This document shows positions 54,476-62,675 of a DNA stretch of 64,000 nucleotides, piece by piece (within the stretch, counting starts at the first letter, position 1; the number at the start of each line of letters is the position of its first letter). The position numbers and the translations under genes were made by a program. The notes beneath the pieces are model-generated. The model was not told the DNA's origin and ran no database searches. It saw nothing but the letters and a program-made list of their open reading frames with translations. This stretch comes from Hornefia butyriciproducens. Lineage in GTDB: Bacteria; Bacillota; Clostridia; Peptostreptococcales; Anaerovoracaceae. The stretch lies in contig NZ_VUMZ01000006.1 of the NCBI RefSeq assembly GCF_009695915.1, forward strand, positions 1 to 64,000. Reading direction: 5' to 3'.

Positions 54476-55774
54476 ATGGAAAATTATTATCAGCCGGATA
54501 TCGAAACCGCGTCGCGGGATCAGATGACCGCATTGCAGAATAAGCGTCTTGTCGACACGGTGAAACGCGTTTATGAAAATGTGGAATATTACAGGAAGAA
54601 AATGCAGGAAACCGGTGTAGAACCGGGAGACATCCATGGGATTGAGGATCTTCACAAGCTCCCGTTTCTGACCAAGGACGATCTGAGGGAATGCTATCCC
54701 TATGGTCTGATGGCGCGTCCGGTTCGGGACAGCGTCCGCATTCAGTCCACAAGCGGCACTACAGGGAGACGAGTCGTCGCCTTTTATACTCAGCATGACA
54801 TTGATGTCTGGGAAGACTGCTGTGCCCGTGCGATTGTCGCTGCAGGAGGAACAAAAGACGATGTCTGCCATGTTTCCTACGGTTTCGGACTGTTCACCGG
54901 AGGGGCGGGACTCAACGGCGGAAGCCATAAAGTCGGGTGCCTGACGCTTCCCATGTCCTCCGGAAACACAGACCGTCAGATTCAGTTCATGACAGATCTC
55001 GGTTCCACGATTCTCTGCTGCACGCCTTCTTACGCAGCTTATCTGGCTGAGTCCATCAACGAACGCGGTCTGCGGGATCAGATCCATCTGAAGGCCGGCA
55101 TTTTCGGCGCAGAAGCGTGGAGTGAGGAAATGCGTCGCGACATCGAAAGCAGTCTCGGTATTAAAGCCTATGACATCTACGGCCTGACTGAAATTTCCGG
55201 CCCGGGAGTTTCCTTTGAATGCAGTGAACAATCGGGAATGCATGTCAATGAGGATAATTTCATTCCGGAAATCATTGACCCGAAAACGGGAAAGGTTCTT
55301 CCGGACGGAGAAAAGGGTGAACTGGTTTTCACCTGCATCAACAAAGATGCGTTCCCTCTGATCCGTTACAGAACAAAGGATATTACGGTTCTCAGTCATG
55401 AGAAATGCTCCTGCGGCAGGACTCTGGCCAAAATGTCGCGTCTGATGGGCAGAACCGACGACATGTTGATCGTCAAGGGAGTCAATGTCTTCCCGAGCCA
55501 GATTGAGACCGTTCTGATGAACGAAGGCTATCCGGCAAACTATCTGATTATCGTCACGCGGGAGAACAACAGCGACAGGCTGGAACTGCAGGTGGAGATG
55601 ACGCCGGAAATGTTCTCAGACTCCATGTCCGAAATGGAAGGACGCGAGAAACGGCTGATCGGTGCACTGAAATCCATGCTCGGCATCTACGTTGATGTCA
55701 GGCTGGTGGCCCCGAAAACGATAACCAGAAGCGAAGGAAAAGCGAAGCGCGTCATTGACAAGCGTCACATTTAA
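54476..55774 (+). CDS. Phenylacetate-CoA ligase family (PaaK-like) AMP-forming enzyme
   Basis: 432 aa. ANL-superfamily motifs are QSTSGTTGRRV (P-loop), YGLTEISGPG, and PLIRYRTKD near the hinge, with a C-terminal Lys in RSEGKAKR. PaaK-type ligases activate aryl acids such as phenylacetate or indoleacetate to CoA thioesters. The following double-ACT gene is its usual companion in anaerobes, often with indolepyruvate ferredoxin oxidoreductase (iorAB); that pair is absent here. The true substrate is not predictable. AGGAAAGGAAAA precedes the start. Confidence 0.88.
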   Translation: MENYYQPDIETASRDQMTALQNKRLVDTVKRVYENVEYYRKKMQETGVEPGDIHGIEDLHKLPFLTKDDLRECYPYGLMARPVRDSVRIQSTSGTTGRRVVAFYTQHDIDVWEDCCARAIVAAGGTKDDVCHVSYGFGLFTGGAGLNGGSHKVGCLTLPMSSGNTDRQIQFMTDLGSTILCCTPSYAAYLAESINERGLRDQIHLKAGIFGAEAWSEEMRRDIESSLGIKAYDIYGLTEISGPGVSFECSEQSGMHVNEDNFIPEIIDPKTGKVLPDGEKGELVFTCINKDAFPLIRYRTKDITVLSHEKCSCGRTLAKMSRLMGRTDDMLIVKGVNVFPSQIETVLMNEGYPANYLIIVTRENNSDRLELQVEMTPEMFSDSMSEMEGREKRLIGALKSMLGIYVDVRLVAPKTITRSEGKAKRVIDKRHI

Positions 55775-55792
55775 TGAAAGGCGGTATGAAGA

Positions 55793-56224
55793 ATGGATGT
55801 AAAACAGATTTCCGTATTTCTGGAAAACAGACCGGGGGCCCTGTATGAATTCACAGAGCTTCTGAAAAAGAACGACATCAATATGAGAGCTCTCTGTCTT
55901 GCAGAGATCTCCGAGTACGGCGTTCTGCGCCTGATCGTCGATGATAACTACGAACTGACCACTGTACTGAAGGCGGAGGATTACATCTTCAAAGCTACGC
56001 CTGTTCTGGCCATCGCTATCAGGGACGAGCCGGGAAGCCTGGTAAATATCCTCGCCGCGCTAAAAGACGCCGAGATTAATGTAGAGTACACTTACGCCTT
56101 TACGACAAAGCACAGAGATGAGGCCTACATCATTCTCAAGGTCAGCGACGTCGAGGGAGGGCACAAAGCTCTGAGCCAGGCGGGAATTAAAATCCTGGAT
56201 CAGGAGGACCTTGAAAAGCTGTAG
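55793..56224 (+). CDS. Double ACT-domain protein
   Basis: 143 aa made of two ACT modules (about 1-68 and 70-140): QISVFLENRPGALYEFTELL and LAIAIRDEPGSLVNILAAL are the two ligand-binding starts. ACT domains bind amino acids and regulate enzymes. Its position 18 bases after the PaaK-like ligase fits a regulatory or accessory role, with aromatic amino acids the likely ligand (inference). Confidence 0.9.
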   Translation: MDVKQISVFLENRPGALYEFTELLKKNDINMRALCLAEISEYGVLRLIVDDNYELTTVLKAEDYIFKATPVLAIAIRDEPGSLVNILAALKDAEINVEYTYAFTTKHRDEAYIILKVSDVEGGHKALSQAGIKILDQEDLEKL

Positions 56225-56270
56225 CTTCAGATTTCTTATTTTGGGCAACCGAGGATTCTTTAATTCAGGT

Positions 56271-56299
56271 TTGACAGATTCTGACATCTATGATATGAT
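56271..56299 (+). promoter_or_regulatory. Consensus promoter followed at once by a terminator
   Basis: TTGACA (56271-56276), 17 bp, TATGAT (56294-56299). Transcription should begin near 56306 and meet the terminator at 56318-56350, giving an RNA of about 45 nt unless the terminator is passed. Confidence 0.65.
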
Positions 56300-56317
56300 G
56301 TTGATGGAAAAGAATGC

Positions 56318-56350
56318 AAAAAAGGCGGTTGAAACATCCCGTCTTTTTTT
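56318..56350. terminator. Terminator after the PaaK-ACT genes
   Basis: AAAAAAGGCGG (56318-56328) pairs with CCGTCTTTTTT (56339-56349), one wobble, then more T. A-tract and T-tract make it workable on both strands. Confidence 0.82.
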
Positions 56351-56460
56351 CTTGTATCTTTTACAGAACATGCTATTTCAACGGCTGCGGCGCTCGTGCG
56401 TTTTTTTGTACAAAGAAAATCGGCCTGAATCGGAGCGAATCACCGCGGAGTATGGGGAAA

Positions 56461-56482
56461 ACGTCCGGAAGGACGTTTTTTT
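56461..56482 (+). terminator. Second strong terminator in the leader
   Basis: ACGTCC (56461-56466), tetraloop GGAA, GGACGT (56471-56476), then at least six T; four A ahead extend the stem. Confidence 0.85.
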
Positions 56483-56502
56483 CGTTTGGGAGGATGGAGA
56501 AA

Positions 56503-56586
56503 ATGAGACAGAGCATCAAAAAATTTTTATTCCAGTCCAGAGAGCCACCGGAAAAAAGAATGCTGTCAACTGTCAGAGCCCATTAA
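56503..56586 (+). CDS. Possible 27-aa leader peptide
   Basis: A 27-codon frame (starts MRQSIKKFLF) behind TTTGGGAGGATGGAG, an unusually good ribosome site, ending just inside the hairpin at 56582-56604. It is basic and not obviously a membrane peptide. It may be a regulatory leader of the surface-protein gene that starts 57 bases later. It has no recognisable family and may not be a gene. Confidence 0.3.
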   Translation: MRQSIKKFLFQSREPPEKRMLSTVRAH

Positions 56587-56643
56587 GTCCGGCAGGAACT
56601 TAATAACGGGTAGACACTAAATTAAAGAAGGAAAGGAAATCAG

Positions 56644-59600
56644 ATGAAAAACAGAATGTTAAACGCGGCAGGCAGGGTTTGCCTGCTGCTCGGAATAATC
56701 CTTTGTTCCGCTGTGATCACCCATGCAGCCACTGCTCAACCCCTCAGCAGCTCTTCAGGTTACAAGGCGTTTCAGACCAGAGCCGGCGGCGCTTATTCCA
56801 CCTGGGACAGCGCGAAAAAAGCGCTGAGCTGCGATGAACTGTACGCCTTCCGAATCCTTCCCGGATCGGACAGCAGCAGTACGGTGCTCAAGGGGAGTCC
56901 TTTGAGCAAAGCTGTTGAATACAAGAATTCCAACGGTGAAAGGGACAACCTCGGTAACATTAAAACAACCTGGCAGTTCAAACTGAAGAATTCCGGCAGC
57001 AATAAAGGCGCAGTCAGGGTAAAATACACCAATTATTACTGGTACGCTCCAAAGCACGAGAAAGCCCTGCGTTCCGGTTCGATGGCCGGTTATGTGAAAC
57101 TGGATATTGTGGCTGAACTCTGCTCAGCTGATTACGTGAAACACAAAAAACCGTTAAACAATACTTTGTCTCCGTATTTCACCCTGAGCAAAAAGGCATA
57201 CGCCGGAATGACCAGACTGAATACTTTCAACATCGGTACTCTTGAAATGAAATATTCCTATTATTTCTCAGGGACGGATACTCCGGCAGAAATCACATCC
57301 AACTTTACCTACCTGGATATCGACTGGGGACAGGCGATGTCTTTTCGGGCTGACGGTATAAAGAAGAGCGCCGTACCATCCAACAGCAAACTTTCTTACA
57401 AGGAAGAAAAAGGCTGGCATTTCTTCTCCAATTATGCCTACAACGTGGCGAAAGGCGCAGCAAATCCAGAAAACGGAGTATCTATTGCATATAAGACCAG
57501 AGCCCTGGCTGTCCGGTATCATTCCGACCAGATCGTAGAAAAGGCGGGCAAAAAAACCTATAAAGAGGGTGCAATGAACGGTGCGCGGTCATTTTACGGA
57601 CCGCAACAGGACTGGAGTCTGATTCGTTTCGAGACTCCGGATCCGCAGAAAACAGTTAGCAGCAGCGAAAAGAATAATGTCACCGATCTGGATCTGCCCG
57701 ACCTTCATCAATCCTTTACATTCAACTGTTCACAGGAGATTCCCGCAGGATATCATGAAGGATTCTATTTCAAGTCCTTTGTCCTCAGGGACACACTTGA
57801 CAGCTGTCTTGTTACGGATATCTCCAAAATACGCATTCAGAACAGGGGAGGGAAGGATCTCAGCAGTCTCTTCCGGATTGAAACCGATGGCAGAAATATC
57901 ACCGCAACCTGCACAGATGTGAACAATACGGCACTCTACGGAAATGGTGCGGGAGAGACCATCACGCTGCATATTGAAGCCTCGGTCCGCCACGATGTCA
58001 GTGCAGAAGAACTGCGCGATCATAAGCATTTTGACACCACGGAAACCTCTGCAGAATTTCCCAACCGGTTCTCAGCGGTCATTGACGGGTGGGAACGGTT
58101 CTCTAACAAAGTATCCGTCCGCATACATTTTCCACAGGATGAGAAGGGTAGACCGGGACTCGCCGTGAACAAAACCACAGAACCTTATGAATTCCAGGTC
58201 GGTGACGAAGTCCCGTACAGAATCAGTATCTGGCAGACTAATTCAAAGGCGTCCGCAACCTGTGTCAGAGTCAGAGATACCGATCTTCCCGCAAATATGA
58301 CAATTGATCCTAAGACACTGAAAGCAGCAGGAATCAATCGGGAATTCTCTCTGAAGGCTGTTAGCGGAGGATTCGAGTTCACCACGCCTGAACTTCGATT
58401 CGGAGAGACTGTCACTATCACGTTCAGCGCAGTCCCGGGAAACGCGCTGAATGGAACTGTCGTACCGAATATAGTAAGGGCGTCGGCCGATACTGTTCCG
58501 GAGCGCTCTGCTTCGACCTCTGTATATATAAACAGTCCGAAGCTGAACATAGAAAAGAAATCTGTACAGGAAAAGGCAGAGTATGAAGCAGGGGACACGG
58601 TACAATTCACCGCAGACATCACCAACATCAATCCCGGAACCTTCATGAGAAATATCGTTCTGGTGGATACCCTGGAGACCCCCGGTCTGACACTGGATCC
58701 CGATTCGCTGAAGATAACAGGAGGCGACGGGACTGCGCTGACAAAGGGAACTGATTACCTGCTATACCCGTATAAAGAGGGCGCTGACCGCGTTGCGGGG
58801 CAGGAACTGAAAACCTCCGCGCAGAGTTTCCGAAATTCCGGTGAAACGCTGCCCCGGGAAAATCACGGCGGCTTCGTGATTCGATTCCTCGGAAAATACG
58901 CCAACATCGGATACAGGGACGGGAAGGAACCGGCCTCTTCGGATTCCCGCGGATCGAAAGCAAATTATCTGAAACGTGAGCATAAGACTGATTATCAGGA
59001 TCTGAATCTGAAGAACGGTCTGCATCTCTCGTATGCCATGACCGTTGACGAGTCAGAACTTCCTGCACAGCAGCTCAGGAATTTTGTACGCGCACCCGCC
59101 ACAGACAACACAAACGGCATTCGAATCAAGGATCAGGATACGATTCCTTCAGGCGGCGATTTCTCCGAAACAGGCGTTAATTTCCGCCCGAAGACACCGT
59201 TACTTGTAATCAGCAAGAAAAGCGACCGGACGCTGTACAAAGCAGGAGAGAAAGGGCATTATACTATCAAACTCACCCAGGCCCGCGACCGTGTGACAGC
59301 GAAAAATATCATCATAAAAGACGCTTTTGAACAAAGGAGCCTCGGGGTCTGTGATCCTGATTCTATACGCGTGAAGAAGGGAGATCAGGATATTACTGCA
59401 TCTTGCGACATTTCTGCAGATCACAAAGCAGGGACCTGCATCATCCGGACTCATACAGATCTTTCGTTTCGTGAAACTCTGACTGTAACCTATGACATCA
59501 CCTTCGCAGACAAAATACCTGCGCAGGCCGCAATGATCAACAGGGCCGTTGGCAGTGCGGAAAATGCTGAACCGGCAGAAACTGAAAACAGGGTCGGATT

Positions 59601-60138
59601 TATCGGCGGTGTGAGGAAAATCATTCACTCTAAGACTGTACGCGAGTCAGTAACCTCGAAAAACACTTATCTTCACTATACGTTGACGACAAAAGCGCTC
59701 ACTCCGCTGCGCCGGGTAATTATCATGGATCATGTGATGACAGACAACCTGCGATATGATCCGGCCTCCGTCAAAGTCCTCTATAACGGAAGAGACATCA
59801 CAAAATCCTGCGGCATCAGCTTCGGTCTGGACCATTTTCAGGTTGAGACCCGACGGGACGCGCAGCCGAAGGACAGCTTCAGAATCACATACCGTGCCCG
59901 GGCGACAAACGGCAGGAAAGTGAAGAACATCTCCGCTGCTTACGCAACAGATGTAGACCCCGTAAAGGCCGAAGCCAATGTTCCGCCAAAATCCGCTCAT
60001 ACGCCGACTGCAGTAACAAAGCACGGCAAAACGCCCGCACCGGCAACCGGTGACCGGACGACGCTGCTTCTGTACGTGACACTCGCGGTGATTTCATTCG
60101 GAATCATTACATGTCTGATGGCGTTTAGAAGAAACTGA
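56644..60138 (+). CDS. Large cell-surface protein with DUF11/isopeptide-like repeats and a variant sorting signal
   Basis: 1,164 aa. Signal peptide (1-28, ending THA), an N-terminal region of about 450 aa, then several beta-sandwich repeats of about 120 aa beginning KTTEPYEFQVGDEVPYRI, KKSVQEKAEYEAGDTVQFTA, KKSDRTLYKAGEKGHYTIKL and HSKTVRESVTSKNTYLHYTL. These resemble DUF11 or adhesin stalk repeats. The C-terminus is PAPATGD, a hydrophobic helix and FRRN, the layout of a sortase signal in which the Leu of LPXTG is Ala. It is thus likely wall-anchored and adhesive (inference). AAGGAAAGGAAA precedes the start; no sortase gene lies nearby. Confidence 0.8.
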   Translation: MKNRMLNAAGRVCLLLGIILCSAVITHAATAQPLSSSSGYKAFQTRAGGAYSTWDSAKKALSCDELYAFRILPGSDSSSTVLKGSPLSKAVEYKNSNGERDNLGNIKTTWQFKLKNSGSNKGAVRVKYTNYYWYAPKHEKALRSGSMAGYVKLDIVAELCSADYVKHKKPLNNTLSPYFTLSKKAYAGMTRLNTFNIGTLEMKYSYYFSGTDTPAEITSNFTYLDIDWGQAMSFRADGIKKSAVPSNSKLSYKEEKGWHFFSNYAYNVAKGAANPENGVSIAYKTRALAVRYHSDQIVEKAGKKTYKEGAMNGARSFYGPQQDWSLIRFETPDPQKTVSSSEKNNVTDLDLPDLHQSFTFNCSQEIPAGYHEGFYFKSFVLRDTLDSCLVTDISKIRIQNRGGKDLSSLFRIETDGRNITATCTDVNNTALYGNGAGETITLHIEASVRHDVSAEELRDHKHFDTTETSAEFPNRFSAVIDGWERFSNKVSVRIHFPQDEKGRPGLAVNKTTEPYEFQVGDEVPYRISIWQTNSKASATCVRVRDTDLPANMTIDPKTLKAAGINREFSLKAVSGGFEFTTPELRFGETVTITFSAVPGNALNGTVVPNIVRASADTVPERSASTSVYINSPKLNIEKKSVQEKAEYEAGDTVQFTADITNINPGTFMRNIVLVDTLETPGLTLDPDSLKITGGDGTALTKGTDYLLYPYKEGADRVAGQELKTSAQSFRNSGETLPRENHGGFVIRFLGKYANIGYRDGKEPASSDSRGSKANYLKREHKTDYQDLNLKNGLHLSYAMTVDESELPAQQLRNFVRAPATDNTNGIRIKDQDTIPSGGDFSETGVNFRPKTPLLVISKKSDRTLYKAGEKGHYTIKLTQARDRVTAKNIIIKDAFEQRSLGVCDPDSIRVKKGDQDITASCDISADHKAGTCIIRTHTDLSFRETLTVTYDITFADKIPAQAAMINRAVGSAENAEPAETENRVGFIGGVRKIIHSKTVRESVTSKNTYLHYTLTTKALTPLRRVIIMDHVMTDNLRYDPASVKVLYNGRDITKSCGISFGLDHFQVETRRDAQPKDSFRITYRARATNGRKVKNISAAYATDVDPVKAEANVPPKSAHTPTAVTKHGKTPAPATGDRTTLLLYVTLAVISFGIITCLMAFRRN

Positions 60139-60186
60139 GTTGCTGAACTTTGAGATTTGGAGAATCCGCAATTTTGGAATCAAATA

Positions 60187-60233
60187 TGCCGGGGATGTGA
60201 TGAATTCCTTCACATCCCCGGCAGGACTCTTTT
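60187..60233 (+). terminator. Terminator of the surface-protein gene
   Basis: TGCCGGGGATGTGA (60187-60200) and TCACATCCCCGGCA (60210-60223) form a perfect 14-bp stem with a 9-base loop. A modest T run (TTTT) follows a few bases later. Confidence 0.8.
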
Positions 60234-60311
60234 CTGAATCGTCATATACAGCTCATTTATCAATTATATTCGTACTGTATTCTGGTATGCAGAGGGGAGG
60301 GGAGTAAACTC

Positions 60312-60995
60312 ATGAATCATACCAGAAAGAAACTCCTGCTGGCTGAGGACGAACAGCTTTTGTCAGAGGCAATCCGGGAAATGCTGGAATTCAAAGGATT
60401 CTCAGTAAGTTGTGCGGAGAACGGAAGTGATGCGCTTTCCATGGTACGGGAAACACGATATGACTGTATGCTGCTGGATATCATGATGCCTGTCATGAGC
60501 GGAACGGAAGCGCTCAAGAGAATGCGCGAGGAAGGGATACATACGCCGGCCATTCTTCTGACCGCACGCGATGATATCGACGATAAGGTCGCGGGTCTCG
60601 ATCTCGGTGCTGACGACTATATCACCAAACCGTTTTCCTTTGACGAACTCATCGCACGGATCAACTCTGTCATCCGGAGAAGAAGCGGCGCTGTCATTCT
60701 GTCCGCAGGCTGTGTCCGACTTGATACTCTGGAGGGGGAACTTTCGGCAAAGCATTCCATCCGGCTGGGGCCCAAGGAAACCGATCTGATGCGCTATCTG
60801 ATTCAAAATATGAACCGGGATATCGATTTCAGCCTGGTCATGGATCAGATATGGGAAGACGACCCCGACACAGACAAAGAAAAGCTGTCGCTTTACATCA
60901 GTTATCTCAATGACAAACTGGCTTCCATCAATGCGGATCTGCATATTTTAAGCGATCATCAATCCTGCCGGCTGACAGAACTTGAATCCGCATAA
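60312..60995 (+). CDS. OmpR/PhoB-family response regulator (orphan)
   Basis: 227 aa. Receiver domain 1-125 with the acidic pair AEDE, phospho-acceptor Asp56 in LLDIMMP, Thr84 and Lys106 in TKPF. The C-terminal part (about 130-225) fits a winged-helix domain with LGPKETDLMRYL, although the recognition helix is less typical than in classic PhoB (SLYISYLNDKL). No histidine kinase is adjacent. GGGGAGGGGAG precedes the start. It lies 69 bases ahead of a small alarmone synthetase on the same strand. Confidence 0.88.
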   Translation: MNHTRKKLLLAEDEQLLSEAIREMLEFKGFSVSCAENGSDALSMVRETRYDCMLLDIMMPVMSGTEALKRMREEGIHTPAILLTARDDIDDKVAGLDLGADDYITKPFSFDELIARINSVIRRRSGAVILSAGCVRLDTLEGELSAKHSIRLGPKETDLMRYLIQNMNRDIDFSLVMDQIWEDDPDTDKEKLSLYISYLNDKLASINADLHILSDHQSCRLTELESA

Positions 60996-61064
60996 TAAAC
61001 GAAACCGCACCGCAGATAACTGAGGACCGCTGATAAATACAAAAATAGCAAAACAACAGAAACC

Positions 61065-61604
61065 ATGAACAGTATATATGGAGAACATCTCCCTGAAATG
61101 AACGCAATCGCGGATGAAATCAGCAGAATGCTGGAGAACGGAAATTACGAACACATCCGCAGAAGAATCAAGTCCGAGGAAAGTATGCGGAACAAATGCC
61201 GTCTCAACCATCTTCCTGAGAACGAACGTTCTGCTCTGGAATCGATACATGATGCCATCGGCTTCCGGATCATATGCCATTTTATAGACGAAGTGTATGA
61301 TTATGCTAAGATGATCCGTAACGCGTTTACAGTCACAGCAGAGAAGGATTACATCCGAGACTGCAAGCCGAACGGTTACAGAAGTTATCATATGATTGTC
61401 CGCTATAAAGGGTATTATGTCGAATTTCAACTCAGAACTATCGCAATGGATACCTGGGCAAGTCTGGAGCATGAGATTAAATATAAAAAGGAACTTTCAA
61501 ATCCGGAACTCATCGGTGCGGAACTGAAACGCTGTGCTGATGAACTGGCGTCCTGTGATATATCCATGCAGGTGCTACGCAAAAGATCCGGAAGGGCGCT
61601 ATAA
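61065..61604 (+). CDS. Small alarmone synthetase (RelA/SpoT synthetase domain only)
   Basis: 179 aa, shorter than RelQ or RelP (about 210). All synthetase motifs are present: RIKSEES (34-40), DAIGFRI (63-69), KPNGYRSYH (101-109), EFQLRT (120-125) and WASLEHEIKYK (131-141). There is no hydrolase, TGS or ACT domain. It should make (p)ppGpp from ATP and GDP/GTP. No clear Shine-Dalgarno site precedes ATG 61065, so expression may be low or coupled to the response regulator upstream. The C-terminal helix used for tetramer formation in RelQ looks reduced. Confidence 0.88.
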   Translation: MNSIYGEHLPEMNAIADEISRMLENGNYEHIRRRIKSEESMRNKCRLNHLPENERSALESIHDAIGFRIICHFIDEVYDYAKMIRNAFTVTAEKDYIRDCKPNGYRSYHMIVRYKGYYVEFQLRTIAMDTWASLEHEIKYKKELSNPELIGAELKRCADELASCDISMQVLRKRSGRAL

Positions 61605-61688
61605 AAAAAATAAATGTATATGGCAGAAAAAACAGGAGGGTGCGGGTCGGTCGTTATTCACGGGGCACGCTCTCCTGGATTTTCCAGT

Positions 61689-61728
61689 CGCAACTATTCC
61701 TAAAATCATAATTTTGGGAATAGTTGCG
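61689..61728. repeat. 18-bp near-perfect hairpin
   Basis: CGCAACTATTCCTAAAAT (61689-61706), tetraloop CATA, ATTTTGGGAATAGTTGCG (61711-61728), with one G-T wobble. No T-tract follows on either strand, so it is not a simple terminator. Confidence 0.88.
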
Positions 61729-61767
61729 GGTAAAATAATAAAAACGCATTATGATACGCCATGCTCA

Positions 61768-61799
61768 GGTTGACCCGTATATTGGGTTGACCCGTATAT
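61768..61799. repeat. 15-bp direct repeat, 17-bp period
   Basis: GGTTGACCCGTATAT occurs at 61768-61782 and again at 61785-61799, separated by two bases. Each copy contains GTTGACC. It might be a pair of protein-binding sites or the scar of a mobile element. Confidence 0.85.
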
Positions 61800-62110
61800 C
61801 CTCATCATCATTTAAAATCGCTTAAAACGTAAATTTAAGCCTCGTTTTAGCAGACACTTTTTTAGCAGTTCTCTGGCTGGGACAAGATCGGAACAATACC
61901 AGACATACACGACTCCCTTGTCTTGTATGCGCGTCAGACATCATTTTATTATGAAGTCTGTTATGAAATCTGCTTCTAAAAAAGATTTACTTATGATAAA
62001 GGCCCGCTGCGCCGGGTGTATCAGGTCCGGCTGCCGGGTCCTTATCAAAACCTCTAATCCAGGAGTTTCATCCGAGCGCCAGTTCGGAACACCTGAAATG
62101 TAATATGGGA

Positions 62111-62413
62111 TCAATCATACACCGGTACGAGGATTTTCTGTCCCGATGCAATGTCGTTTGCCTGTATATCATTAGTCTCACAGATATCATGTACGACCTG
62201 ACGGACGTCTTGGTTGTCCGGAGCATATTCAGCCGCAATCGACCATAATGTATCACCGGATTCAATCTCCACACATCTGTACTGATCCATTGATAAACTG
62301 TTCGCTGTATTGAAACCTGCAATTGTCGAAGCCGCTGTGAATACCGTCAGCAGCACAATAACCATAAAGATTGTAAATCTGAACTTCGATGCAATTCTCA
62401 TCTTCCTCATCAT
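62111..62413 (-). CDS. YneA-like SOS cell-division inhibitor (membrane helix plus LysM)
   Basis: 100 aa: a basic start, one membrane helix (about 12-32) and a LysM domain (46-98, CVEIESGDTLWSIAAEY to KILVPV). Size, layout and SOS control match YneA of Bacillus, which blocks division during DNA damage. ATG 62413 is used because AGGAGGT lies 5 bases upstream; a longer frame would run through the promoter and LexA boxes. In Bacillus, lexA is divergent from yneA; here no lexA lies next door. Low sequence identity is normal for this family. Confidence 0.8.
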   Translation of the reverse strand: MMRKMRIASKFRFTIFMVIVLLTVFTAASTIAGFNTANSLSMDQYRCVEIESGDTLWSIAAEYAPDNQDVRQVVHDICETNDIQANDIASGQKILVPVYD

Positions 62414-62442
62414 GTATACCTCCTGTACGAAACGTTCGCCCG

Positions 62443-62512
62443 GAACGTTTGTTCGTACTAATATAGTATCAGAATGTATGTTCGTTGTCAATAGTAAAGC
62501 GAACATTTGTTT
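62443..62512 (-). promoter_or_regulatory. YneA-like gene promoter with three LexA boxes
   Basis: On the minus strand TTGACA (62486-62491), 17 bp, TACTAT (62463-62468). LexA boxes: GAACGTTTGTTC (62443-62454, perfect), GAATGTATGTTC (62472-62483, one mismatch, between -35 and -10), and GAACATTTGTTT (62501-62512, one mismatch, upstream of -35). Three boxes on one promoter predict tight repression. Confidence 0.85.
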
Positions 62513-62597
62513 TCTTTTCTCGTCACTTTTTACTGTGCACCGGCAGAAATTCTGCCCCTGTCTGCATCGAAGTATTTCTTTGTTCCTTCAGAGTTCC

Positions 62598-62623
62598 AAA
62601 AAAAAGACGCCGGTTCGGCGCCT
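62598..62623 (-). terminator. Terminator of the ABC transporter operon
   Basis: On the minus strand AGGCGCCG, loop AAC, CGGCGTCT, with one mismatch, then eight T (62598-62605). It lies 52 bases after the stop of the ATPase gene. Confidence 0.8.
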
Positions 62624-62675
62624 CTGCGGTCGATATTATTTAGTTGTGAAATGTGGTTCTGTTCTGTAACGAGGT

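Larger units (their letters stand above)
56225..56643. other. Structured leader region before the surface-protein gene
   Basis: About 420 bases between the ACT gene and the large surface protein. They hold a consensus promoter (56271-56299), a terminator 19 bases later (56318-56350), a second strong terminator (56461-56482), a 27-codon frame with a good ribosome site (56503-56586), and a hairpin ATTAAGT/ACTTAAT (56582-56604) overlapping its stop. Longer overlapping frames are not convincing. I compared it with c-di-GMP and cobalamin riboswitch patterns and saw no match. Confidence 0.5.
61605..62110. other. AT-rich non-coding region with hairpins and direct repeats
   Basis: About 500 bases between the alarmone synthetase and the convergent YneA-like gene. 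I see no credible gene; a 61-codon frame at 61918 has no ribosome site and no family. The stretch contains an 18-bp hairpin (61689-61728), a 15-bp direct repeat (61768-61799) and a GC-rich imperfect stem at about 62000-62043. It is clearly more AT-rich than its neighbours. Decayed mobile DNA or an RNA element are the main possibilities. Confidence 0.5.

Noticed and set aside
56483-56643. c-di-GMP or cobalamin riboswitch before the surface-protein gene
   Set aside because: The conserved cores of these classes could not be matched; only simple hairpins are seen.
61918-62103. 61-codon frame in the non-coding stretch
   Set aside because: No ribosome site or family; lies within a region of repeats and GC-rich stems.
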